NCBI GenBank assembly: GCA_032716605.1
Contig: CM064481.1
Location: 18,408,811-18,472,810 of the forward strand
Length of the DNA stretch: 64,000 nucleotides
DNA from: Paralithodes platypus
Lineage: Eukaryota; Arthropoda; Malacostraca; Decapoda; Lithodidae
Reading direction: 5' to 3'
How positions within the stretch are numbered: position 1 is the stretch's first letter; each line of letters begins with the position of its first letter. Under the pieces are notes generated by a model. That model saw nothing but the letters and a program-made list of their open reading frames with translations. It was not told the DNA's origin and made no database searches. Both the position numbers and the translations under genes were made by a program. Shown in pieces: positions 21,472-33,079 of the stretch.

Positions 21472-24400
21472 AATAATAATAATAATAATAATAATTCTTT
21501 ATTCCAGACACATAAGATAGATACAGTATAAATACAGTACGACCAAATGGTCCATATCACATACACTTCTCGTCAGAGCACAGATAATAATTATACACAA
21601 AGATATATTAATAAAAACACAATAAAATAAAAAATACAGTAGGCCTATTTACAGAATAGAGCACATATCACATTTTGTCACAATATAACACAGATAGGCT
21701 AACTAAGGCTATTGCTCAATGTTGGTTAACACCTATTGCACAGATCATTGCTCATAGTTCAATTAGACCTATATATTACATTACAGTACATACTATGTGT
21801 GCAGCAGCTTCTGCCAGTGAGATATAATACGGGATTCATAGATATGATCACTAGACCAAAGAGCTACAATCAGCGTGTTACTGGAGGATTGCAGTCGCTG
21901 CGAAAAGCTGTACACCAGTCTCCTGATGACAGCCCGACAGCACTGCACATCCAACAGTGTGCACACCATACTAGTGCTTTCATATTTAGAGAGACCAATG
22001 AACATCTTGAGTATATTATGATAGGATGTACACAGACCATTTATGGTGGCTCTCTTATACTTCCACCACAAATGGGCCGTGTACATAGAGGAACAATATG
22101 TCCGGAACAAAGTGACTTTAGTTTCCCAATTACACATGTGGAATTTTCTCAAGATGGTGTTACCACGTAAATATAGCTGTCTGCGCTGACGGCCGATATC
22201 TGCATCATCTGAGCAATCGTTTGAGATAATGTGTCCCAGGTATTTTATTTTGTTTACTTCTTGAATAATTTGATTATTGAGTGAGAAATTTGGCAGTTTA
22301 CTTTTATACAGTAATTTTGATCTAAATATAAGAACAGCACTTTTCAGTGGGTTGAATTTAACACAATGTTTACTACCAAAAGATTCACATATATCAAGAA
22401 GTTTGCTCAGACCCGCAGAAGACGGTGCAATAATGACCAGATCATCAGCATACATGAGATGGTTGATGATTTTATTCCCACCATAACATCCAATCTGCTC
22501 TTTATTCAATTTATCACTTAATTCATCCATATATACATTGAATAAGTAAGGTGAGAGAATACTACCCTGTCTCACTCCATTGGTTACTGTAAAGGAATCC
22601 GAAATAATGTTACCCCATCTTACATTAAATGTTTGATTGGCGTACCAGTACTTCAAGATTCTCAGTATATAGGATGGCACTCCCCTTGTTGCTAATTTAT
22701 CAAACAGGATATTGTGGCAGACTCTGTCAAATGCCTTACTAGCATCAAGAAAGCATGCAAAAATAGAGCTGTTCATTTTGATGTACCCATCCACTAGCTC
22801 CTTCAGAGTGTAGATGCACTGGTCCGTACCATGATTCTTTTTAAAACCAAATTGATTACTATTAGTTGAGATATACACTGAGATTCTGTCTAAAATGATT
22901 AACTCTAGTATCTTACTTACAATACTGGCAAGGGCAATAGGTCTATAGTTGTCTTTTGATGTAATTTTGCCAGCCTTGTCTTTAATTACTGGTATCAAGG
23001 TAACGGACATCATAGATTCTGGTAGGAAACCATGGATTAGAAAGCTGGTAAAGCAACTGCTGAGTTTCTCCAAGAGGAGAGTGGAGGAGTACTTCAAATG
23101 TTCAGCATATATACCATCAAAACCACAGGATTTGTTAGCATCTAGCCTACTTATTGCAGCCTTGATTTTTTCACTTGTAACTTTAATTGTGTCATATTTT
23201 TCTTCTTTGTTACACTCTGTTGTAGCAGCAATGGTATTTCCTTGGTGCCCAACAGAGTTAAACAAAGTTTGGTAATGTGTTTTCCAAAGATTGGCTATGT
23301 TATTAGTACCAGAGATCCCATCTACACTAACGGGTAGAGGTGTGCAGCTATTATGCATTTTTTTAATATCCTTCCAGAAGGCCAATGTGTCTTTGCTAGC
23401 AAAGTTTTTGGCCAATGCTTCTCTTCTTAATACATTTTCATTGTTTTTTATATATCTGATTGCATACTTGCATCTAGCCTTTAGTCTGGTGAACATGTCA
23501 AAAATGGGTCCCTGTCTCGGTTTGTTATGATCCAGCCATACACTACGAGCATCTCGGGATGCCTGGTATAGTTCTGAAACATGGTCATTCCACCCAGGTT
23601 TGTTAAAAGAGTAATTTTTGTTATGCTTGTGAAATACTATGTCACTAGCCTTAGTAAGACAAGATATAATATTATTGTACAGCTTGCTGACTTCTTCTCG
23701 ATGACTAGCATTAACACAATTGGGGTCTTCACAGGTAATGGCATCCTCACTGCCAGGATCAAGCTCAGAAAGGAGAGTGTGTGTTAAAGTGCAAAATTGC
23801 TCACACTCCTCCTCGTCAAGCCCGCCCCATGGCAGTTTTGGATTTACACTATTGTTTGACTGGGTTAATTCTGGCGCTCTTTCCAAACTAGCTGTTAAGG
23901 TCAATGGGATATGATCTTCATCTGTATATGTATACTGAATTTCCATATTTGTTATCATATCATGGAAATCAGCACTAGCTACGGTATGATCTAGCCAAGA
24001 CGTTGAGCCCCATGCTGCACTGACACATGTGTAACTACTATGAGGGAGCATGAGCTGAGAAGAGATAATTAGATCATGCTCACCACAGAAGTTAGTCATA
24101 TGACTAGCAAACAGAGAGTTACTCATGTCCTTCAGATTAGCATTCCAGTCCCCTATTACAGAGTAGCAGGTGGTATTTAGTTCTTGTAAAAGAGCACTTA
24201 GCTCTCCAAGGCATTCCAGGTATTGTTCTTCATTTTCATTACATTGGTAGGGCAAGTACACACTAAGAATAACTACTTTCCGTTGGATATCTTCTATTTC
24301 TATACCTGTACACCATGGTAAATTTGTTACAAGTGGTTTAACCCGGCTGTCTAAAGAGTCCCTCAACAAAATAGCTACTCCCGGTGGGTGACCTGCTACT

Positions 24401-24690
24401 AGACCATCCATAGCATCGGTTGTCGAGACCCCAAACCCATGAAAATTATCACAGATAGTACTGAGGTTACCCAAATCCTGTTTAAAATACCAAGTCTCCT
24501 GCAGGCACACAATATCACTGGTATTAAATACGTCTACTACATCAGGGCGTAGGAGAAGCCCTCTGTTGGTTTTAGGGAGCCCCCTACAGTTATAAGTAGC
24601 AATACGCAAATTGTTGGGAGATGAAGTAGACTTTATATCCATGATTAAGAGTTGTTGGGAGGGTGGGTTACCGTAATTATAGAGTCCTCA
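21472..24690 (-). mobile_element. LINE-A copy 2 inserted in Gypsy fragment 2
   Basis: A minus-strand non-LTR element with an (AAT)n tail at 21472-21499, a 3'UTR, one long ORF and almost no sequence upstream of it. The host Gypsy element is colinear on both sides (RNase H to the left, integrase zinc domain to the right). I could not define a target duplication with confidence; tacctgta occurs near both edges. No ORF1 is present in either LINE-A copy. Confidence 0.85.
21793..24642 (-). CDS. LINE-A endonuclease-reverse transcriptase, uninterrupted
   Basis: This is the only full-length uninterrupted retroelement ORF in the window: 949 codons from the ATG at 24642. An APE-type endonuclease comes first (IATYNCRGLP, IVCLQETW, SVIGDWNAN, SWLDHTV, DEDHIPL), then the RT with NYRPIALASIVSK, NQFGFKKNHGTDQ, FLDASKAFDRV, VRQGSILSPYLFN and the catalytic MYADDLVI, then a C-terminal region with KYLGHIISND and HLWWKYKR. 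It would nick target DNA and copy its RNA there by target-primed reverse transcription. There are no stops or frameshifts, so this insertion is recent relative to its neighbours. It belongs to the CR1/Jockey-like assemblage; the exact clade is not resolved. Confidence 0.93.
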   Translation of the reverse strand: MDIKSTSSPNNLRIATYNCRGLPKTNRGLLLRPDVVDVFNTSDIVCLQETWYFKQDLGNLSTICDNFHGFGVSTTDAMDGLVAGHPPGVAILLRDSLDSRVKPLVTNLPWCTGIEIEDIQRKVVILSVYLPYQCNENEEQYLECLGELSALLQELNTTCYSVIGDWNANLKDMSNSLFASHMTNFCGEHDLIISSQLMLPHSSYTCVSAAWGSTSWLDHTVASADFHDMITNMEIQYTYTDEDHIPLTLTASLERAPELTQSNNSVNPKLPWGGLDEEECEQFCTLTHTLLSELDPGSEDAITCEDPNCVNASHREEVSKLYNNIISCLTKASDIVFHKHNKNYSFNKPGWNDHVSELYQASRDARSVWLDHNKPRQGPIFDMFTRLKARCKYAIRYIKNNENVLRREALAKNFASKDTLAFWKDIKKMHNSCTPLPVSVDGISGTNNIANLWKTHYQTLFNSVGHQGNTIAATTECNKEEKYDTIKVTSEKIKAAISRLDANKSCGFDGIYAEHLKYSSTLLLEKLSSCFTSFLIHGFLPESMMSVTLIPVIKDKAGKITSKDNYRPIALASIVSKILELIILDRISVYISTNSNQFGFKKNHGTDQCIYTLKELVDGYIKMNSSIFACFLDASKAFDRVCHNILFDKLATRGVPSYILRILKYWYANQTFNVRWGNIISDSFTVTNGVRQGSILSPYLFNVYMDELSDKLNKEQIGCYGGNKIINHLMYADDLVIIAPSSAGLSKLLDICESFGSKHCVKFNPLKSAVLIFRSKLLYKSKLPNFSLNNQIIQEVNKIKYLGHIISNDCSDDADIGRQRRQLYLRGNTILRKFHMCNWETKVTLFRTYCSSMYTAHLWWKYKRATINGLCTSYHNILKMFIGLSKYESTSMVCTLLDVQCCRAVIRRLVYSFSQRLQSSSNTLIVALWSSDHIYESRIISHWQKLLHT

Positions 24691-25796
24691 TTTGTTGATA
24701 CCGGTACCTGTATATTTACAACCCACTCGACCCAACAAGAAAAAGAATGATCCGATACCAAATTGTGAAGATAAAGTAAAGTGTTCTGAGGGAACCTGGA
24801 GGGATTCTAAGGATTGGGTGGTAGTAGATTACCTTGAGGCTAAACACATGATTAAAATAATTCTCCATGGACAGGAGGGGAAGGGGGCTCATTTAGGTCA
24901 GTCTAGAGTCTTGAAGCAGTTTAATGAAAGGTACTGGACCTCACGAGCCGACAAAATTGTTAAAGAAGTGATCCAAAGTTGTTTGGGGTGTCAAAGAGGG
25001 AAAGACAGACGAGGACCCAAACAATCACCAGGACACATTCGCCTGAAAACCGTGGGAGAAGTTGTCTGTGGACATTATGTGACCTCTGCCTAGACAGACG
25101 AACAAAAGGTACATTTTGACCTGTGTCGACGTCTTTTCAAAATATACGGTTGCTTGTGCTATTCCGGACAAGAAAGCTGAGACTGTGGCTAATAGTATTC
25201 TGGAGAAAGTAATTTTTGTGTATGGCACCCCTGGATGTATTCTGAGTGATAGAGGAAAGGAGTTTATTAGTGAAATTTGGCAACATTTGGGGGATACTTT
25301 GGGTTACCAGATGCAACATACCTCCCCGTATTATCCACAAGGGAACGCTGTATGTGAAAGAAATCATCGGTTACTAGCGAATTGTGTACGAGCTAGTCTA
25401 AGTTTGCAAGGGGAAGAAATATCCCGAGGTTGGCCGGAACTATTGCCAGAAATTGTCTGGGGAATCAATACCACCGTTTGTAGAACTACCGGGTATTCTC
25501 TCTATGAGATTATTTTTGGAATTACTCCGAAACTACCTCAAGAACGATTATTACCCTATCCCGTCAATTTCGCCAAATACTCCCGACCTGAACATTATCT
25601 GCGAGATCAAGGGGAAAGACGGCAACAAGTTCATAACCACGTTACTCAACGGCAGCCCGAGAAACTTACCTTAAATAATCCATATTACCGGGGGGAATAT
25701 ATTCTGGTCAAGAGACATGATCCCTTGCGTGTCGATAACATAAGTCGGTTGTCCGATAAGGAGTTGGGATGGAGCCGTTTGGGGGCGAGTTAAGGG
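24691..25796 (+). pseudogene. Gypsy-type integrase, fragment 2b
   Basis: This continues fragment 2a after LINE-A. The zinc-binding domain has the H-H-C-C pattern (GAHLGQSRV through SCLGCQRG), then a stop at 25091-25093. The catalytic core follows in another frame: CVDVFSKYTVA (Asp), LSDRGKEFIS (Asp) and SPYYPQGNAVCERNHR (Glu). The C-terminal part is open to the TAA at 25793. The frame break near 25090-25115 makes it inactive as it stands. Confidence 0.88.
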
Positions 25797-26270
25797 TTTT
25801 CCAGCAAAGATTGATAGAATAAACACAGATTGGGATAGAATTATGTATATTACTGACATTAATTAACCCACCTGTACTATCCCCCCTGGGGGTAAGGGGG
25901 CCTTCATCTTATAGTGGAAGAAAACAAATATGCCCCACGCGTCCTACTGCGTGTCGTACAAGGCGACTAATAGGGGGAATGGGGGTAGATTGTAGGCACC
26001 AATCGAACAGGGCTATACCCAGGAGAGGCTGTAAGCATTTGATAAGAAATCGCTGGAACTCCTGTTTCATTTGCTTGGCCTCTCTTACTGATTCCCTATG
26101 TGCCTCACTTACATTGAGAGTAGTCCAGCATGCTCTCACAAACACCTCCTCCTCCTATCTACTTCACTACACTTAACATGCACACCACACTTCCTCCTTC
26201 AAAATTAGTTTAAAAAAATGATGAACACAGGCCCAGCCTCGGAGTCCCCAGGGGAGGGGGGGGGGGGGGA
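25797..26270. other. Possible Gypsy 3' end / non-coding junction
   Basis: This follows the Gypsy integrase stop. A short run ccccctgggggtaaggggg at about 25880-25898 could be a polypurine-tract-like signal before a 3' LTR, but I cannot find a matching 5' LTR. A poly-G run of about 12 lies at 26257-26269. No gene is seen. Confidence 0.35.
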
Positions 26271-26289
26271 CCATAAATGCCCCCACACA

Positions 26290-29280
26290 TGCCCGACCTT
26301 CCCCGGACGACCCCTCAAAATGCTCTGGACCACGGCCTGTCACTCTTACTATCAACTTTTGCAATATTCGCTGCCTTTCCTCTAATTTTCACTCTGTCGA
26401 ACACCATCTCTCCTCCTCCAAACCTGATCTTCTTTTCCTCACCGAAACCCAGGTATCTGAAACAACTTCCAGCAGCCCCTTCTCTGTATCCTCCTACTTT
26501 CTCTATCCTAGTTTCAAAGCCAATGGCGGATGTTGTGCATACGTGCACAACAAACTCACCTGCTCTCGTGTTCCCGATTTCGACTCCTCTGAATTCTCAA
26601 ATTTATGGCTCAAACTATCCTGCCATTCTCATACTAAATATTTCTGTGCTGTCTATCTTTCCCCTAACTCTGCCGACTTTCCCAAATTCTTCGACTATCT
26701 AAACTCTAAAGTGGAACACATTCTATCTATCTCTCCCTTCTCTGAAATCTCCATCTTTGGAGATTTCAACGTTCACCACCGCCAATAGCTCTCCTCTCAC
26801 TCTACTGACCAACCTGGTGAACAAGCCTACGTCTTTTCTATCATAAATGACCTAGAGCAGCTGGTCCAGCAACCCACCCGTATCCCGGATCGCTTCGGAG
26901 ATCGGCCCAACATTCTTGACTTATTTCTGACTTCTAACCCTTCCTCTTATACTGTCAAACTTTTCTCTCCTTTGGGCTCCTCCGACCATAAACTTATCTC
27001 CGTCACCTGTCCTATTTCTTCAGTAAGGCCATCCGATCCTCCCAGCCGGCGGCGCTTGTGGCACTTTGGCGCTGCCAACTGGGAGGCTCTCCGGCAGTAC
27101 TTCTTTGATTTCCCATGGAATGACTTCTGCTTCCGTGGCCGAGGACCCTTGGAGAGTGCTGAACGCATTACCAAGGTAATCCTCTCTGGCATGGAAGCGT
27201 ACATTCCATTTTCTTTCTCTCAGTCTAATGCAAAAAAATCTTGGTTTACTCACGCTTGTTCTACTGCTGTCCACAACAAGGAGGAAACATTCAAACGGTA
27301 CCGTCATCTTAAAACTCAAGAATCTAGTTTTTCCTATGTTTCTGCCCGGAATCAAGCCAAATCTGTTCTTCGACTTGCCAAGCACTCTTTCATCAATAAT
27401 AAATGCACTAAACTATCCAACTCTAGCTCTTCCCAAGCTTTCTGGCATCTAGCCAAAAACCTCTCCAACAACTTTTCTTCCTCGTCTTTCCCTTCCCTTT
27501 TCCACTCTGATGGCACAACCATCACTTCTTCCTCTGACAAAGCTGAACTCTTTGCTCAAACTTTTGCCAGAAACTCTACCTTGGATGATTCTGGTGCTAT
27601 TCCTCCCTCTCCACCCCCCTCTCTCCTACTTATGCCTAATATCCTAATCTGTTCTAAAGATGTACTGTCTACCCTCTCTGGGCTTAATACTAAGAAGGCG
27701 TACGTCCGGACGGTGTTCCTCCTGTTGTTCTTAAAAACTGTGCTTCCGTGCTGACTCCCTGCCTAGGCAAACTCTTTCGTCTCTGTCTCTCCTCTAACGT
27801 CTTTCCTTCTTGCTGGAAGTTTGCTCTCATTCAACCTGTCTCAAAGAAGGGTGACCGCTCTCAACCCTCCAACTATCGTCCAATTGCTCTCATCTCTTGT
27901 ATCTCTAAAGTTTTTGAAACTATTCTTGCTTCCAAATTTCTTAAGCATTTCTCTTCTCATAATCTTCTCTCAGATCGCCAGTATGGCTTCCTTAAGGCTC
28001 GCTCTACTGGTGATCTTCTTTCATATCTTACTAACTCTTGGTCATCCAACTTTCGGGACTTCGGTGAGACTTTTTCTGTTGTACTAGACATATCGAAGGC
28101 CTTCGATAGAGTCTGGCACAAATCTTTAATTTCCAAACTACCCTCCTTCGGTTTCTGTCCCTCCATTTGTGCCTTTGTCTCTAATTTCCTTTCCGGCTGT
28201 TCCATAGCTGCGGTTGTGGACGGCCATCGCTCATTTCCTCATCCTATCAACTCTGGTGTTCCTCAGGGTTCTGTCCTATCTCCTATTCTCTTTCTAATTT
28301 TTATAAATGATCTTCTCAACTGTACATCCAGTCCCATCCATTCATATGCAGACGACTCTACCTTACACCACTCAATTAGTTTTCCAGAACGCCCCAGCCA
28401 GCAGTCCCTCAAAAGTAAACATAATGAAGCCATAAAATGCTTATCTTCTGATCTAGCTACTATTTCCATTTGGGGTAGAGAAAAGCTTGTTGCATTTAAT
28501 GCTTCCAAAACTCAATTTATCCATCTTACTACCCGTCAGGAACCTCCAGAGGACTATCCCTTATTCTTCAACAATACAAAAATCAACCCTTCATCTTCTC
28601 TCAATGTTCTCTGTGTCTCTTTTTCTTCTGCTCTCACTTGGAAAGACCTTATTACCAGTCTCGCTAAGGCAGCCTCCCAGAAGCTGGGTGTGATCAACCG
28701 CCTCAAGGGGTTCTTTACCCCTGCGCAGCTTCTTGCTCTGTACAGGGGCACAGTGCGTCCTTTTATTGAGTATTGTTCACATGTGTGGGGAGGATCCTCT
28801 CACACCGCACTCCTAGATAAAGTAGAAAGGAAAGCCTTTCGTATCATTAACTCCCGTCCACTCACCAACTCTCTGCAATCTCTCTCTCTTCGCCGCAATG
28901 TTGCATCTCTCTCGCTATTCTATGGCTACTACAATAATCAGTGTTCCTCGGAGCTTTCCCAGTGTATGCCACCTCCTCTACGTAGGGTACGTAGTACCCG
29001 CCTTGCAACACAGTCCCACCCCTACTCTGTGCAACTTCCCACCCCAAGGGTGAAACGCTATTCTCAGACTTTCTTCTATTCAACTGCTGAGCTCTGGAAC
29101 TCTCTCCCAGAATCAGTATTTTCCTCTTCCTATGACTTAAATTGCTTCAAACTCTGTGTCCAGGCATTTTAGCTCGAACGTCCCTTGATTTTGGCCCTGT
29201 CACTCTTTGAAATCTTGGGGAGGGACTCGCTGCAGGCAGTTATGCGTTTTGTCTCCCTCATTCACATAGAAAAAAAAATA
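26290..29280 (+). pseudogene. LINE-B copy 2, endonuclease-RT, near full length
   Basis: Non-LTR element ORF2. Endonuclease: INFCNIRCLSSNF-like start, FLTETQV, SIFGDFNVHH and SSDHKLISV. Reverse transcriptase: NYRPIALISCISKVFE, VVLDISKAFDRVWH, NSGVPQGSVLSPILF and the catalytic SYADDSTLH. The C-terminus has YCSHVWGG and AELWNSLPESVF before a TAG at about 29172. A TAG near 26787 and a one-base deletion near 27700, between the endonuclease-RT linker and the RT, inactivate it. A short 3'UTR leads to an A-rich tail at about 29268-29280. The RT resembles Jockey/BS-type arthropod LINEs; the clade was not tested. Confidence 0.88.
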
Positions 29281-29640
29281 TATATAGGCTTTGTTAGTCT
29301 TGTAGCCCATCCAATGTACTAGGTGGTAGGTTAGGATATTAGTTGATCTTGTATCCAATTGTACTAGGTGATAGGAAAGGGTTAGTCTTCTATAATTATG
29401 ATTTGAGTTCTTGTCTACCCTAAACTAGGGTTGATTGTGTTGTGAGAGATACAATTAAGGGAGTAGGCCTGCATTAATTATTATTAGCCTATTTGTTTTG
29501 GGTTCTTGTGTACCTATTCTGTTGTGTGACATCATTGACACGAAGATGATAATGTTAATTGCATATAGATATACACGGATGTTCTGTAATCTATTTGTTA
29601 TCCTCAATACATTTCTAAAAACACGGGTGACAGCGAGTCT
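29281..29640 (+). other. AT-rich segment, possible solo LTR
   Basis: There is no ORF. The stretch 29292-29626 begins TGTTAG and ends AAAACA, so it has TG...CA ends, and two related internal blocks each carry tgtactaggtg/ttgtactaggtg. It lies between LINE-B and the GC-rich DIRS-2 sequence. No partner LTR or target duplication was found, so this is only a suggestion. Confidence 0.25.
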
Positions 29641-30705
29641 GGCAAGCTAGGGGCGGACCGAGCCTGAACGCACCCACACACACACAGGCGGCAGGCCGCA
29701 ACGGACGGAATTTTCAAGCGCCAACTGATTTTCATCCGGCCGCTACGACAGGCCTGGCCGGATGAAAAACCCCCCCATGCACACAGAGGCCGCCTCTAGC
29801 CCCGCCCCTTTTTGTTGGCCGGACAGGCCTGGCCTGCAAGTGTATGGCCGGCTTAAGGGCCCCGCTCACAGGGAGGATAGGCTTGGACAAGTTGACTCGA
29901 CATACGTGTTTACACACGTTTTTTCGCCACAGGCGGGGGTCTTCAGGAGTCCTCGGCTCCTTCATCTTTTCTAGATTTCCGTTCTACAAGCGGATTTTCT
30001 ACTCTTGATGTACCCTGTGCCATGTATCTTTATCAGGGAATCGGCCACATAGCCCCTTTTTTCCTTGATTATTATTTGTGGGTGCCCTGTCTACATGTTT
30101 ATGCCCTTTGACTAAATGTAACTGGACATGGCTACTTGGCTATTTCCTATCCCTTGTGTCCTCCTTCTGTGCCTAGTTTCCGCCCTGCAGGCGGCCTCCT
30201 AGTATACTAGGTGGACCCAAGGACCACCTGGGAAGTCCTAGGACAACGCCCAACGTGGCAATTATCCTGTGTGTATTGGATTCCCTCCCCTCCCCTATTT
30301 ATACCAATAGGGTACTGTTGGGTTGCTCACACTTCACTTTCTTCCTTCCAGCTGGTGCCCGCTCTACTGCCGGCCATACCTACCCCGTCGCCACTGCACC
30401 CCTTCCTACCTCCGCTCTCACAGAGGGTTCTCAGGTATTTTGAATGGGGGTCTCTTTCCCCCAAAGGAATTGGACCTATTCACCAGGGTTGGGTCTTGCC
30501 AAAGGGGCTTGACCCAGCTCTGGTGTTTATGTTCTACTGTGTGGGTGTTTTTTACTTGACTTTCCTTGTTATCTTTGCTACTTGGCGTCTTCCTGGATAT
30601 TGTCTTACTTGGGTTTCAAATGCTATTTTGGTTATACTGCCTCATACTTTTACCCTGTCTCACCTCCACTGGTGTGTAACGCTCCGCCCATTTTTCAGTG
30701 CCATA

Positions 30706-31119
30706 ATGCCGGCTCCTCGCTGCTTCCGCCCGACATGCAATCTGTCGGCCATGCTGAGCCATCGGGAGTGCTGCCTCCACACGGCCTGCTATGGCAAGGA
30801 TGTCTACGACCCCCGCCAATGTGGAGTTTGTCTCTCCGCCCTTCAACTCCTGGAATCGCACCCTGCATCGGAGGAAGGACGACGGGCCAAGAGGTCTCTC
30901 CGTCAATCATGGATATCATCTCCCATTACGTGCAAGTGGTCCTGCACAGGGCTCAGGGCTCCTTCCTTCTGTGATAATGACGTCTGGGTTTTGTTGGGGA
31001 TACGGCCTTCATCCCCTTGCCAGCGGGAGAGCTCCCCAGAGAGGTTGCAGGGTCCCACGACCTTCAGGGCGATTCATCGTCCTGTCCTAATGCTGTCCTA
31101 CGCCTCTCTACCGCCCTAA
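30706..31119 (+). pseudogene. DIRS-2 gag-like ORF, N-terminal part
   Basis: It starts at an ATG at 30706 and contains the Cys/His module C-x4-C-x7-H-x2-C-x2-H-x2-C followed 10 residues later by C-x2-C (about residues 6-44), with identical spacing to DIRS-0 and near-identical spacing to DIRS-1. After a short basic stretch (RRAKRSLRQ) the frame closes at 31119. Downstream GC-rich frames to about 33 kb probably hold the decayed remainder but have no recognisable motif. The role is inferred as RNA-binding Gag. Confidence 0.55.
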
Positions 31120-31385
31120 GGGAGCTCTCCCTGCCCAGGGTGGGGTTCTTGTTCCACCCAACTTATGCAGATGGTGGGTTTGGGCTGGCCCGGTCGTGCC
31201 TCTTCCTGCCTCCCAACCTGCCAAGGGTATGGGCCTCTTCCCTTTGGTGGCTCCTGCTCCGGTGGTCCCTGCGACACTGCACTCCCCTTCCCCCACCCTC
31301 AGGGTCCTCTGACACCTTGCCTCTGCCCTGTGTCCAGCCCTCTCCTCTCCATTCCCTGTTCTGTCTCACTTATGTCCTCGAGGTG

Positions 31386-31410
31386 GATCGGGGGGGGGGG
31401 GGGAGGGGGG
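31386..31410 (+). repeat. Poly-G tract in DIRS-2
   Basis: A run of about 14 G, then A and more G, inside the gag-like region. DIRS-1 has an equivalent run in its gag-like region at about 60339-60353 (C on the plus strand). Confidence 0.85.
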
Positions 31411-33079
31411 ATGGTCGCGTCACGGAAGACCTGTGTCGGCACACATTCCCTGGACAAGTTGACTCGACATTCGTTTTTACACATATTTTTTCGCCACGCA
31501 AGCGAAGGTCTCCTGGTGTCCTATGGCTCTTCATCTTTTTCTAGAATTCCGCTCTACAAGCGAATTTTCTACTTTTTGATGTACCCTAGCTGTGCCTGTA
31601 TCTGTATCTGGGAATCGGCCACATCGCCTTTTTCCTTGGTTATTGATGAAGTTGGTGCCCTGTCTAAGTTTGAATGTATGTACGGTCCTGGATATGGCTA
31701 CTTGGCTGATTTCCTATCCTCTGTGTCCTCCTTCTGTGCCTCGTTTCCGCCCTACAGGCGGCCTTCTAGTGAACTAGGTGGAGTCGGGGACCTGTTGAAA
31801 AGCCCCAGGACTCTGCTCACGTGGCAATTATTGTCCTGTGTGTCTTGGATTCCCCCTCCTATTTGTACCAATAAGGTGTCGGGTAGCTCACACTTGACTT
31901 TTTACTGACAGGGAGGTAGGCCTTGATTCCACGTTGTGCTTACACACATTTTCCGCCAAACAAGCGGGGTGTCCTCTGCCTCTTCCTCTATCTATAGAAA
32001 TCCGCTCCACAGTTGGATTTTCTACTCTTGGATGTACCCTGTGACCTGTATCTGTAACCGGGAATCGGCCACATAGCTTTTTCCTCTGGTTATTTATGCC
32101 CTTTGCATTCATCTACACCCAGGGAACGGCTGCTTGGCTGGGTTTCCCCCCTTGATATGTCTTCTGTTTCCTTCTGTGCCTCTAATCCGCTCCACAGGCG
32201 GCCTCTTGCTCCTAGATCGACACTAAAACCTGCTGAAAGGTTCCAGGCCTCCGCTCACGTGGCGTTGGTCCTGTGTGTATTGGATTCCCCCTTTCTTCAT
32301 TGAAATTTTACCGACCATCCCCACCGTGGCCTCCACTTTTGTATCTGGCCTGCTGGACTTCACTGGGATCTTAAGCCCTACATTCGCCACCCATTGCCGT
32401 CGCCAGGTTCGGGTGGTTTTTCTGCTCGTCAGCCCCTGCCAAAGTCCGCAGCCACCTTCTCCTGACGGGCCTTTTAAGTCCGGGACTGTTCCTGGGGGTG
32501 GCTTGGCAGGAGGCTTTCTTGCTTGCGCTGAGCGACACTGCTCCGCACAATGGGAGGTCGTGGCAAAGCCCTCGTCGTCCTCCTCCAACCATGTGAGTGG
32601 AGGTCCGTCGCCAGCAAGGAGCCCCGGGCCTGGGGCTTGGGCTATCGGCCGGGCCGCAGGGGGCGTTGTGCACGCTCCTCCCGTGGCCGTTGGTACCCGG
32701 TTTGCCGTCCCATCCTGTGGGTGGACTATGCTGGCAGGTTCCGGGACCCTTGTCCTACGCTCCCTTGCTCGGACAGGAGGGGGACAGACCGGAGTGCGAG
32801 GCCCGCTCTCTGTTTTCGCCAGGACGGCCAGGAGGACGGGGGTTGTCCGTGGTAGTTCCTTTCTCCATGACGAGTTTACGGGAGGCTATGCTCCGCACAA
32901 CGCGTAGCTCCTCCTGGCCAATACCCTCTCCCCTCACCCAGCCGTCTCATTGACTTGGTGGTGGGCCTGACACAAAGCGCCCGCACCGGCTTCTCCCGCC
33001 CCCACTTCCGGCACTAGCCACGCCGGACGTGGACACGACGGTGGTATAGAAGGGTCTGGCCTGGAGGTGGAGGTCTCAA

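Larger units (their letters stand above)
29870..32300 (+). repeat. Three ~400-470 bp direct repeat units in DIRS-2 leader
   Basis: Units start near 29870, 31440 and 31905. Each runs through a ttacacac(g/a)ttttt-like stretch, a ggattttctactctt-like stretch, a gggaatcggccacat motif, a cctgtgtgtnttggattccc motif and, in the first two, a following tttttactgac or similar end. Units 2 and 3 are adjacent; unit 1 is separated from them by about 1.1 kb holding the gag-like ORF start. This resembles a duplicated leader or LTR-like unit. Confidence 0.7.

Noticed and set aside
30211..30705. Upstream extension of the DIRS-2 gag ORF to 30211
   Set aside because: The stretch before the ATG at 30706 has no similarity to the other gag-like ORFs and lies in leader repeat sequence.
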